Source: Knufia peltigerae (Eukaryota; Ascomycota; Eurotiomycetes; Chaetothyriales; Trichomeriaceae). From it: DNA of 64,000 bases. The translations under genes and the position numbers were made by a program. The stretch spans positions 62,001-126,000 of the forward strand of contig JAPDRN010000016.1 of NCBI GenBank assembly GCA_030247855.1, written 5' to 3'. Below are positions 54,601-64,000 of this stretch, one piece after another. Every line of letters begins with the position of its first letter. Position 1 is the first letter of the stretch. The notes beneath the pieces are model-generated. The model was not told the origin of the DNA. It did no database searches and saw nothing but the letters and a program-made list of their open reading frames with translations.

Positions 54601-55499
54601 ACGCGACTCGTCACAGCAACATTATGTATCTTGCAAGAGGTCTCAGCAACTCAGGGTTTGCGAGCTGGTTTCCCTTGCTCTTCAGTAGGCAACACCACAT
54701 CTAGAAGCTTAATAGGACTTGAGCTGTTCCAGGCATTGGCCGAGCTAGATCCCGACAGGTCCGATGGTTTCGCATGCCCTTCCTTTTCACGACATATTAC
54801 GGCTTAGCACCGGATACGGCGTGTCGACGGGCTCACTTTTTCTGATGGACGTGCAAGTCCCATCCTCGGGTGAGAATGAGATTTCGAGTATGTTCGGACT
54901 TTGGCTAAGACATCCAAAATCGACCTTTTGCCAAGTCTCTTAGTCCAGGAGCTCACGAAGTTCTGGTTTCATGTGCTAGTAGGTTAAGCCTTCTGAACTC
55001 CTAGGGAGACTCACTGAGACTCGCTGAGCCTGCCTGTTCGTGTGTGTTCCTATATTCTACTCAGGAACGCTGTCTCTTTCTAGGCTTGCGACCCCAAGAT
55101 CCTTTACTAGCTATTGTCGCCGCTTTGCCTACGAACTGCCGGCCAGGTCGAATTATAATTTTCGTTTGTTGGCTAACAATTAAACTTAAATCATACTACT
55201 AAATCTACCTCGACCTACTATCCAATGACGGCGTTTCGGCGCTTAGAGGGCGGTTGACTATTCTCCACGTTCGATATCACTTTGCAATACTCCAGATTTC
55301 TAGACTAGCCCTGGGGAAGAGATGGGATCACCCCTCCTTCTTGAGAGTCGATTCGATTGCGGGTGCGGAGTATTTATATCTCAGGCCAGCTATCCCCTGT
55401 GGCATCTGAGTCGCTTTCTATTCCATATCATTCTTCTTCGTTTTTTCCTTTTGTTGCTTCCGAGCGAGCACGTTACTGGTATAGCTTCCGCCTTTCAAG
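51669..55499. other. Gene-poor 3.8-kb stretch
   Basis: The longest gap in the window. A minus-strand open frame at 53911-54210 looks like a real C-terminal exon ('LAALDPWTMELTAKELIISL' ... 'RTHKRWLDSGIMSRFYS' then stop), but I cannot name its family or join it to a convincing upstream exon. A second frame at 54335-54580 ('VLFRGALGMLDYEGKTEGSV') could belong to the same decayed gene. The frame at 52542-52895 is also protein-like without a family. The region at about 54950-55330 has no coding potential and may be a mobile-element remnant, though no terminal repeats could be confirmed. Confidence 0.35.
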
Positions 55500-57172
55500 A
55501 TGATTGGGGCTCGCGCGAACTTACGTCCATTCTTTGGACTCAGAGGTTTTAATCTGAAGTTGTCTATGGTTCTACTTGTCGTAGCCCCCAGCTTCCTACT
55601 TTTCGGCTTCAATAACGGATCAACGGGTGGGATCACGCACCTTGAGAGCTTCGTTTCTGTGCGTCTCTCCACACGTTGAATCTCTAACCTCGTTGCTAAC
55701 TTGGTGAAGGTGTTTCCGACAATAGATACGGTCCATGCCACTGGAAGCAAGAAAAGCCACAAGGCTACTATACTTGGTTTGTGCGCTGGCCTTCGAGGAA
55801 CTGCTCTCTTGCTGATGATCATACAGGTATTGTGACTGCTTGCTACGACTTGGGCGCCGCTATGGGCGCTCTATCCTGCATTGCCTTCGGGGATAGGATC
55901 GGCCGTTTACGATCAATCTTCCTGGGTCTGGCCTTGTCTGTCGTGGCACTTGCGCTGGAGTCTTCAGCATATTCACTTGGCCAGTTCATTGTGGGAAGAT
56001 TAGTGATCGGCGGAGCCATTGGCATCATCAGCGTCTCGATCCCCATATGGCAGACGGAATGTTCCACTACCAAACACCGCGGCATGTTCGTCATTGTGGA
56101 AGGCATCTTCATCAGTGCCGGTATAGCCATGTCCGAGTGGATATCCTTTGGGTTTGCGGAAGCCTTTCAAAATTCGGCACAATGGCGGGTGACGATTGTA
56201 TTTCCGGTTTGGCTCGCCTTCTTCGTCATTCCGGTACTATTCCTCATGCCTGAGTCGCCACGGTGGCTTGCGAGGAAGGGTCGAACGGAGGAAGCGCGTC
56301 ACATTATTGCTGCAGTCATGGACAAAGATGTCGACTCTCACGAGGTGAACGCCGAAATGAACCACATTGAATATACCTTGGAAAGTACTCAAGGGAGCTT
56401 GAGCATGTTGTTTAAGAACACCAAGGAAAGATATTTCCATCGGGCTATCATCGCCGCCATGTCCCAAGCCATGACTCAGCTGTGTGGGTGTTCCGCAATG
56501 ATCTTCTATACCTCAACCACCTTTGCGGATCTCGGGTATACAGATATTCCCGGGAGGTTTCTGAGCTGTGGATTCACCACCACGTTCACTGTTTTTGCCT
56601 TCATTCCTCTGTTCACCATTGACCGATTTGGAAGACGCAGGTTATTCATGTTATCGTTGTCAGGACTTGCAGTCGCCATGGCTGTGATGGCTGGAACCAG
56701 CAACAAGCCCGAGCTCGCGAAGGTCACTGTCGCATTCATGTTCATCTTTGCGGCCTTTTATCCTCTAGGATTCCTTGGACTACCCTTTTTATATGCCGGC
56801 GAAATCTCTGGCCTTCGAATGAGAACTCCCATATCCGCCATTGCAGTATCCGCCCAGTGGCTTAGTCAGTTTGTCGTGGCTCAAGTAACGCCTCCAGGTT
56901 CTGCAAACTTGAAAAATCGGTATTGGATCATCTATGCGGTCCTCAATGCTGCCTTTATCCCCTTGATCTATCTCTTCTTCCCCGAGACAAACGGCCGGTC
57001 ACTGGAGGAAATGGACCAGGTTTTTGAGAATTCGTCTATTTTCAGCGTGGTTAGACATGCCAAAGACCTCCCCAGGGAAAGTCAACTAGACTTTGTCGCA
57101 GTCGAAGAGAAGTACCGGCCTCATACTGAATTCGCCGAGGTGACGAAGATTTCTCGCAACAACCAGCCATGA
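55500..57172 (+). CDS. MFS sugar transporter
   Basis: Three exons (55500-55658, 55710-55776, 55827-57172) encode 523 residues. The long open frame alone lacks TM1; two upstream exons restore it: MIGARANLRPFFGLRGFNLK, then 'PSFLLFGFNNGSTGGITHLE', then 'VFPTIDTVHATGSKKSHKAT' and 'ILGIVTACYDLGAAMGALSC'. Introns are GT-AG, 51 and 50 nt. SP-family motifs are present: 'GDRIGRLRSIFLG', 'PIWQTECSTTKHRGMFV' (PxxxxExxxxxxRG), 'MPESPRWLARKGRTEEARH', 'TIDRFGRRRLFM', 'LYAGEISGLRMRTP' and 'FPETNGRSLEEMDQVFE'. The 'FNNG' in TM1 replaces the more usual 'YDQG/YDTG', so substrate contacts may differ. The sugar is unknown. Confidence 0.91.
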
Positions 57173-57717
57173 AAGTCGGTGCCAACAAGCTCTAAGCTTG
57201 AGCCTGGAGCAGAGTTGAGAAAAAGGCATAGTGCAAATTCAGGATGAGTACTCATGTGTAGGTCTGGCTGCTTGCCATTAGCTGTCTCTATGCGAGCTTA
57301 GGGCAAGGATTGCAAGCTGCATGGAAAAGTACGATTTCGAAGACAAGACTATTTGAAATATTGAGTAAAAGATCGAAAATATGGTGATTACAGCTACAAA
57401 CAGTAACAGTATATCCATTTCTGTGCACTCCGCTCCCATGAGGCCAGCCTCGAAACACCAGTCCACGAGTCCCGTGAAGCATTCAATTCCGCTCAGTACT
57501 GGTAGACTGTCACAGGACCTAGTATTTCGGCGTTATGAGAATTTAGAGTGGGATTCGGCGTTATACGAGCATCATGCGGGAACAAGTGCCGGAGACTTGA
57601 GGCGAGTCAATTCGGAAAAAGATAATGTGACAGAGAATGGTCCATATCACTGCATTAGATTCAAGTCGAATTCTTGGTCTAGCTCTGCACCATCGTACCT
57701 GACTTTGTCTGTCGAAC
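57173..57717. other. Intergenic / promoter of the enoyl-CoA isomerase
   Basis: 545 bp between same-strand genes. Short open frames on both strands show no family signature. Confidence 0.5.
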
Positions 57718-58581
57718 ATGGCTTCAAACTTGGTAAAGGTTGAATATACAGGGAGAATTGCAATCATCACTATAAACAATCCGCGAAAGTTGAATGCTTT
57801 GACCAAAGATGGCTTCTACTTATTGGCCCGAAGTTTGAAGGAGATTCAGACCCATGATGAGGTGATTGTCACGATAGTGACCGGCCTCGGACGCTTTTTC
57901 TCTGCGTAAGTCTCGGAAGCACTACTAATGTAATGAGTCAGTCTGATACCACTTAGAGGTGCCGATGTGTCTGTGAGTCGTCAGGCAGAACCGGAGGTCG
58001 ACCTTCTGAGACATGGTCTTCGCGAATCATTGCAACACACTCTTTTCGTCAGCCGAACATTCTACTCTCACCCAAAAATCCTAGTGACCGCCCTTAACGG
58101 GCCAGTCGTTGGTTTCGCGGCGGCGTTGGTGGCATGTTCTGATTTCGTCTATTGTCTACCTCACACATACCTGCTCACACCTTTCTCGAGCCTTGGCCTG
58201 GTCTCTGAAGGAGCATCTTCCTTGATGCTCGCACGCAGGTTGGGTGTAGCAAAAGCGCAAGAAGCTTTGATTATGAGCAGGAGAATACCAGCTGATGAGT
58301 TACTGGCATGTGGGTTTGTCAACAAGATCTATAACTTCGAGGCGGGCAAGACCGACCAATTTCTGGAGGTTGTCTTGAAGGAGCTTGATAACAGGCTGGG
58401 AGCCCATCTAAACGACTCTAGTATCCTGAGCATCAAGCACTTGATTGCAGCACCTTTTCGGAAAGAGCTGGATGCTCAAAACATGGAGGAAGCCTTTCTG
58501 AACCTTGAGCGTCAGGTGGCCGGAATTCCTCAAAAGGAATTTGAGAAGCTGCGAACAGGGCAAAAAAGACACAAGCTTTGA
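57718..58581 (+). CDS. Enoyl-CoA hydratase/isomerase family protein, probably peroxisomal
   Basis: Two exons (57718-57905, 57957-58581; intron 51 nt, GT-AG) encode 270 residues of the crotonase fold. The first oxyanion-hole strand is 'VTIVTGLGRFFSAGADVSVS' (the GxGxxFSAGAD pattern), formed exactly across the splice. The second is in 'KILVTALNGPVVGFAAALV'. 'LLTPFSSLGLVSEGASSLML' carries the position (Glu in SEGASS) that in delta3,delta2-enoyl-CoA isomerases is the catalytic acid/base. The C-terminus is -HKL, a PTS1-like tripeptide comparable to the HRL ending of yeast Eci1. So isomerisation of unsaturated acyl-CoA in peroxisomes is most likely. It lies beside a Zn2Cys6 regulator and an acyl-CoA ligase with a PTS1-like end. 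Confidence 0.88.
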
Positions 58582-58803
58582 TAGTATGCTCCCTCAGATG
58601 TTTCACACAGAAGGTCCATCTTCTTAATTCCAAGTATTACTGGTTGGTGGCATGTAGGCCGATATATGTACGGAGGAGCATGTGAGCCACCGTAGCAGCC
58701 GGAAACAAGTATTTCCCTTCCATAACGCGAGAATCACAACCACTTCCCGTTGAGCCATGACTTTCTTCATTCGCAGTGAGTCCCGTTGAAGCATCTCGTC
58801 GCG

Positions 58804-60820
58804 ATGGTTCTCAACTACTCGTCGAAGGCTGCACACGCATGTGTCGCGTGCCACAACAGAAAGGTGGGCATCTTACCCAGTCAATACGGAGCTAAGCTCA
58901 AGGACATGCAGATTCGTTGCGTGATAGACGACGAGAGTCCAAGTTGCAGGGCATGTAGGGATGCGAAGGTGGACTGCATGTAGGCATGCCTGCGTACCCG
59001 ACACTTGCCGATGGTTGACATGAATCAGAGGGCGTTCGCGGAAAAAGCGCAAATGCAATGCTGCTCCTTCAACAGCTCCAAGTCTTCGCAGAAGAACGTC
59101 GAAATCGCCTCCAGGTGCATCCGCACCCCAACCAACCAATTTCACAACCAGTATTCTGATACCCGTCGACCAATCTACAACGAATACAGCATTCACTTAC
59201 ACCGCGGTCGCAAACGGACCTGTCGATCAGCACGAGGGACCGCAGACTGCGGCGTCACTACGATGGACTCAACCCCGACCAGAGGCGTCATTCAACTGGG
59301 GTGCATCTCTTTCCACTCCAGCGGGTACCTCGAGTTACGAACTGGACCATCCCTTCAACAATGTGTCCACTGAATCACAGATTCCAAGCCAGAGCTTCAG
59401 TATACCACCGAGGAGTGTACGGCAGCGATTGACCAATTGTTTCCTTGAATATTGCAATCCATGGTTGCCAATCGTGGAGCACGACGATCTTGCGAATCTT
59501 GCGAAAATCGAACAGCAGCCGGTTCCCATGCTTCTCGCACAAGCACTCTGGTTCGCGGCGAGTTGTATCGACCAATCTTCTACGGCACCAAGACAATTTT
59601 ACCAGCAAGCCAAAGCCCTCTTTTGGTCTGGCAGCGAGAGCGATCCCTTTGTCGCAGTCAAGGCTGCGTTGATGCTGATGTCGTACGATTGTCGAGGATC
59701 CAGACACAATAACTTTGACAACAGCGAATTTTGGCTCCACGTGGCTGTCGCCAGTGCATACAGAGCCAAGCTACACCGAGATCCTCCGCAAGATTCGAAA
59801 CGTGGCATACGTCGCCGGTTGTGGTGGACCATCGTTGCCCAAGATTCCTTGATGGCTCTGTCGTACGCTAGACCTCGAGCCGTCAATCGCATGGACTCCG
59901 ACGTCCAAGCGTTATCCGACCTCGACTTCGTTGATACATCGGCTGACCCCACCGCCTTCAGCTTGTATGTGGACATAAGCAAGATTTTAGGGGATCTTAT
60001 GGAGTGTTACCGGCGCGGATTTATGCGGTACACGCAAAAATCAAGTATCGAGGACAGCCTTCATCTCTGGCGCTTTCGCCTGTGCCATTATGAAATTATT
60101 GATCCTGATGCTTCTCAGACAACAGATCATAGTCTGACTGTTCGTCAATTGAAGCTGCCTTATCTGACCGCGCTGGTGCTATTCTCTAGGAGCCAGCACA
60201 CTTTTACCACTCTCAACCATTCCTCCAAGTCAAGCTCACGCATTTCGGGGGTTGATTCGATCGCTGCTTCATTGAGTGCCGAGATCTTCGAGAACATTCT
60301 GCAACATGACGAGATCCAACATCTGGGACCTGTATTCACCATCTACGCATACTCCGCATGCATGGCGCTCCTGCGACTCTGGGTCTACCCGGCGCTGTGG
60401 GAAGCCATTCAACCAGATCTGCAGACCTTACGAGGCGTCTTATCGAGACTTGCAAGACATGATCATGGTTTGGCTGACGCTGTCAAAGCTTTGGACAACT
60501 CACTTGAACGCATCAAAGCAACGCCGCAGTTTCCCCCTGAGCAGCTGCCGAGTGTATCCGATCAGGCACACACTCACAAATTCCTTGAGACTATGTCACC
60601 ATCGGATTGCCGGTTATGGAGCCGCCTTTCAGGGCTCCTTGACGACTGGGGATCTGTTGGAGCGGAGTCGACCCGCAATTCACTGGCAAGCAGAGAAACG
60701 ATGGCTGAGGTTCGGACCGTCTCTCAACCAGAGCGCACTGGTAGGCTCATAGATGGCTTGGCTCCGACTTATGAGTTTGGCTATCGTGAGCTTGAAGACT
60801 GGATCCTTCACAATGGCTGA
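58804..60820 (+). CDS. Zn2Cys6 transcription factor
   Basis: Three exons (58804-58863, 58912-58979, 59029-60820) encode 639 residues. The zinc cluster is assembled from the first two exons: C-x2-C-x6-C-x8-C-x2-C-x6-C at about residues 13-42 ('ACVACHNRK' + 'IRCVIDDESPSCRACRDAKV' + DC). The third exon opens with a basic tail 'GRSRKKRKC'. Introns are 48 and 49 nt. Beyond a Pro/Ser/Thr-rich linker, 'RLTNCFLEYCNPWLPIVEHD' starts the fungal_trans region, with 'KRGIRRRLWWTIVAQDSLMA' and 'YARPRAVN' as its conserved core. The protein resembles fungal regulators of acyl or amide catabolism in layout. It lies between the enoyl-CoA isomerase and the acyl-CoA ligase on the same strand, so it probably controls them. 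Confidence 0.89.
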
Positions 60821-61747
60821 GTATAATGAAACGGAGACCAATATTTGGACACGCGCCGATCTGATTGATATCTGGTCAAGACCTACCGTCAGGGTTGATG
60901 AAGTTTCTGGGCTTTCTTGGATTGTTTCTGTAGGATACCGGCGACACCTCTGGCTATTCCGTTAGTTTACTTCGCTTATACCCCGGGTGCGTAAATCGCG
61001 CCTTTCTTTTCCTCTACAACCCTTTCAGTCTTGATCGAGGCGCTGAATTGGATAGTACGACCACTTATGTAGAGAACAATCGCCCCTGCCCAACCCCCAG
61101 GTAACGAGAATCGATTTGCATCCCAATCCGGAACTTCGCCAACAAGAAAAAGTCGCTAGCTGATAGTATAGATGATTCATCAATGCATGAAACTTGCTGA
61201 GGTCGTATAGATTGACGGAGGCTAACGTGTCGTGATGCTCCTGTGTGATCTGGTCAACTCCGGAGTCATTTTACAGTCGGCGAGCGCTCGGATTTCACAG
61301 GCACGCTGGCTGGTGATGGGGCAGACAGGGACTTGACAGTAATAAGCCCTCGGTTGTCTCATCGACCTCAAGGTACTGACTACATGCGGGGAGATCTGGT
61401 TTGTAGCAGGGGTGAACGAGCCGCGAAAGGTCCCCTCCCCCCACATATCGCCGAACCACCATACTTCCGAAACGCCGAACCCGCGAACCTCCAAACAATT
61501 CGCCTCCACAGTCTGTCCTGCGTGCGGAACGAAAGAAACACCGGAGGTTTCGCACGGGATGTCGAGTGAGATCTCAATGCATTTGCACTGGGCCATACAC
61601 GGTACGTACAGTGCGTGCTGACACTTGCTGAACAAAAGTCGGGGGCGCCAGGACTTATCTAACTGATTGCACAATCACAACAACTGGATTCCAAACACTT
61701 CTGAACGGACACTTTGCTCTTGGTAGTAGGATCGCAGAAACAGACCC
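60821..61747. other. Intergenic / promoter of the acyl-CoA ligase
   Basis: 927 bp. Overlapping open frames on both strands at 61222-61674 have no family signature and cancel each other as evidence. It should contain the regulator's 3' end and the ligase promoter. Confidence 0.5.
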
Positions 61748-63560
61748 ATGGCTCAAGCAGCGGACATGGATCGCTCACAGTATGTGCCACGACACTCCGG
61801 GGATCACATCCTTCCCAACAGCCCGCTCTTTGGCAGCTTGATTCGCCATGCCAGGCGTGGCCGTGTGGCTCTGCGCGACCGTGGCGTTGAGAAGACCTAT
61901 GCTGAACTGCTTGATGCCGTTCTAGCATTTCGAAAAGTCGTCGCAGCATCTCTATCGTCAGACGCTCACGCGAGGCTCTGCCGGGGCGATGAGGTCTACA
62001 TCGGCGTCCTGGGCGCTGGTGGTTTCGAATTCACGGTGGCAATTCTCACGGTCCTGGCGTTAGGGGCTGCGGCAGTGCCGATGTGTACGTGACGAGCCAC
62101 ATCGCTTGCTCTCGAGTTACCCTCACTGACGACTCTAGTCCCGACTGCACCGATCGAAGAGCTCGTCTACTTCATCGACAAGACGCAGCAGGTCGCCGTG
62201 CTGGGAAGTTCTGCGGTGAAAGACACCGCCAAACGCGCCGGCAAACAAGTGGGCAACGTCACCACCATTGACATTCTGTCGAATCTGCCCGAGTCCCCCA
62301 GGTTTAGAGCGTTGGACATGGCCATGTCGTCAGACCCCCCTCAAGACGACCGTGCCCCCGGAATCGTCATCTTCACATCAGGCACCACGGCCCGTCCGAA
62401 AGCCGTCGTGCACCGCAGGACGTATACCTACGCGACGGCGACCTCGATTGGCGAGGGTTACGACATTGATCACAACGATGTCCTTCTCCACGTTTTACCC
62501 GTCCACCACACCACGGGGCTCGGCACGTCCTTCTTCCCCTTCCTGTGCGCCGGAGCATGCATCGAATTCCGCGGAGGTGGCGGCTTCGATGCCAAATGGG
62601 TCTGGGATCGTTTCTTGCAGGGTGGGCTGACCGTCTTTTCCGCCGTTCCAACCATTTTCATGAGGCTGAAATGGGATTTTGAGCGCCGAGTCTCAAAGTT
62701 GCCCCCGGCTGAGGTCGCTCGTCACGTTGCGGCGGCGAACAACTTGCGACTCTTGTTGTGTGGGTCAAGTGCATTGCAGGACAATGTGCAACAATTCTGG
62801 ACAGAGTTGCGTGCTGGCACGCCGATCCTGACCCGGTACGGCGCCACAGAATTCCCCGGCTGTCTAAAAGTGCCTTTGGATGCGAACCACAAGCTTCTGC
62901 CGAAAGGATGCGTGGGTCTACCTGTTCCCGGGGTGGAGCTGAAGCTGTCTGAAGGCAATCAGGGCGAACTGCTTGTCAAATCGCCCTATATGTTCGCAAA
63001 GTATGTACTTGAGCGTCATCGTTGCCTTGGAGTGCCCAACTGACGAATGTAGATATCTCCATGATCCCGACGCCACCAAGAATGCACACGACGAGGACGG
63101 GTGGTTCAAGACAGGCGACATCGCCCAACGCCACGGCGATTTGTACACTATCGTGGGTCGTGCCTCGGTCGATGTCATCAAATCAGGCGGCTACAAGATA
63201 TCGGCCGTAGACATAGAAAGAGAATGCCAGAGTCTTCCTTACGTAAAGGAGGCAATGGTGGTTGGCGTCACCGACGAAGAATTCGGCCAACGTGTCGGTG
63301 CTGTCATTGCTGTCACACCAAGCGCGGCCAGTTTGACACTGGAGCGGCTCCGGACAGATCTGCGGCGGTCATTGGCGAGCTACAAGCTTCCTACGATCCT
63401 GCGTGTCGTCGAGGGCGAACTTCCGAAGGGCGTTACAGGCAAAGTGCAGAAGAAGGTGCTGGGCCCAGAACTGATCCCTTCACCAGGTTATGATCGGGTG
63501 CCAGAAGTACAGGTGTGGCGGAGGTCTCAGCGGGAAGGCCACCTACACGCAAGATTGTAA
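61748..63560 (+). CDS. Acyl-CoA synthetase / AMP-forming ligase, probably peroxisomal
   Basis: Three exons (61748-62084, 62139-63000, 63053-63560) encode 568 residues of the adenylate-forming family, which activates a carboxylic acid with ATP and transfers it to CoA. The P-loop-like motif is 'IVIFTSGTTARPKAVVHRR' (FTSGTT at 191-196). 'YGATEFPG' is motif A5, 'GWFKTGDIAQRHGDLYTIVG' contains the ribose-binding TGD, 'VDVIKSGGYKISAVDIE' the hinge, and 'PKGVTGKVQKKVL' the catalytic Lys (GKVQK). The C-terminus is -ARL, matching PTS1. The overall pattern is closest to short/medium or malonyl-CoA-synthetase-like ligases. Introns are GT-AG, 54 and 52 nt. The start at 61748 has an alternative at 61766. 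It fits with the nearby enoyl-CoA isomerase. Confidence 0.91.
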
Positions 63561-63624
63561 TTGGAAGAGACGTGCAAACCTGAGAAGTTGGCGCATACGT
63601 TTACATATTAACTCGGCAGCAGTT

Positions 63625-64000
63625 TTAAATATTAGAAACCCAACCTTCAGCGTTCGTCCACATGAATTGTTCGAAATCCAAGTCATTCAAAGCCCAATGA
63701 TCTGAGGTTACATCGTCGTCAACAGATGTGTCAACCAATGGAATGTTCGTGTCCGTTGTTGCAGTCCCGTCAAAATGATCCGTAGCCGTGGAATTGAGTC
63801 TACAGTGTTCGTAAAGACTGTCCCAAATGACGCAATAGTCTCGTGGAAAGCAGTCGAAGAATCTCATCTGATGTTCGGTAAGCCACACGACTTTCTGCGA
63901 AGCCCGCCGTGGTTGTTTGTCACGCATAGAAATGAAGTGTTCTAGAGCTCTCAGCCCCGATTTCGCCGAATTCCATCGCCGACTAAGTTCCTGGAGAGAT
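63625..64000 (-). CDS. 3' end of a gene, probably a transcription factor (partial)
   Basis: The frame ends with a stop at 63625 and runs out of the window at 64000. The visible 125 or so residues start 'SLQELSRRWNSAKSGLRALE' and include 'EHQMRFFDCFPRDYCVIWDS', followed by an acidic, Asp/Thr-rich tail ending 'WTNAEGWVSNI'. The first part resembles the extreme C-terminus of fungal Zn2Cys6 regulators ('xxLSRRWNSARSGLxALxxM'), and an acidic tail fits an activation region. The zinc cluster would lie outside the window, so this call is tentative. It is convergent with the acyl-CoA ligase, 64 bp away. Confidence 0.6.
   Translation of the reverse strand, partial: SLQELSRRWNSAKSGLRALEHFISMRDKQPRRASQKVVWLTEHQMRFFDCFPRDYCVIWDSLYEHCRLNSTATDHFDGTATTDTNIPLVDTSVDDDVTSDHWALNDLDFEQFMWTNAEGWVSNI

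Noticed and set aside
61222..61674. A 150-codon minus-strand open frame
   Set aside because: Overlapping open frames on both strands, no domain pattern, and it lies in the promoter region of the acyl-CoA ligase.
1..64000. CRISPR arrays, operons, riboswitches and bacterial-type ribosome-binding sites
   Set aside because: The window is eukaryotic (spliceosomal introns throughout); no regularly spaced repeats were found.

Overview
The window comes from a filamentous ascomycete (Pezizomycotina). Nearly every gene is split by 42-87-nt introns with GT-AG ends and CTAAC/CTGAC-like branch points close to the acceptor. The gene families are typical of that group: MFS sugar and drug porters, Zn2Cys6 and C2H2 regulators with fungal_trans-type regions, a TauD dioxygenase, NmrA-like and SnoaL-like proteins, and a DUF3669 protein. 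I rebuilt 27 complete multi-exon or single-exon genes and one gene cut by the right edge. Every splice model below was checked for reading-frame continuity by hand. The content (six MFS carriers, three paralogous flavin monooxygenases, gene relics, several long gene-poor gaps) suggests an accessory region.

Layout. 0.9-10.4 kb: a DHA1 drug-type carrier, an NADPH-dependent FMN reductase, a decayed VOC-dioxygenase relic, a hexose-type transporter, a multi-pass membrane protein of unknown role and a small VOC/glyoxalase protein. 11.2-22.9 kb: an amino-acid permease, a Dal5/ACS-type anion carrier, a TauD-like 2-oxoglutarate dioxygenase, a Vba/DHA2-type carrier and a secreted arylsulfatase. The carrier, TauD enzyme and sulfatase read like a sulfonate/sulfate-ester scavenging block. 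23.1-24.4 kb: a DUF3669 protein whose 3' end also exists as a broken copy at 10.6 kb.

26.6-46.4 kb is the most interesting part, a candidate metabolic gene cluster without a PKS, NRPS or terpene-synthase core. It holds a sugar-type transporter, FAD monooxygenase 1, an alpha/beta hydrolase, a large C2H2 regulator, a SnoaL-like protein, an NmrA-like protein, FAD monooxygenase 2, an O-methyltransferase-fold protein whose catalytic His appears replaced, FAD monooxygenase 3 and a Zn2Cys6 regulator. Three homologous aromatic-type hydroxylases with a methyltransferase and two regulators suggest stepwise oxidation of one ring-containing substrate, either catabolic or tailoring; this is inference.

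47.1-51.7 kb: a secreted thioredoxin-reductase-like flavoprotein and a 927-residue mucin/adhesin-like secreted protein with three 48-residue repeats and a glycine-rich C-terminal domain. 51.7-55.5 kb is gene-poor. 55.5-64 kb: a third sugar-type carrier, then an enoyl-CoA isomerase (C-terminal HKL), a Zn2Cys6 regulator, an acyl-CoA ligase (C-terminal ARL) and the 3' end of what looks like another regulator. Both enzymes end in PTS1-like tripeptides, so this looks like a small peroxisomal acyl-CoA module with its own regulator.

Unusual structure: three introns are best read as GC-AG introns, and a perfect 38-bp palindrome lies inside the coding sequence of the C2H2 regulator.
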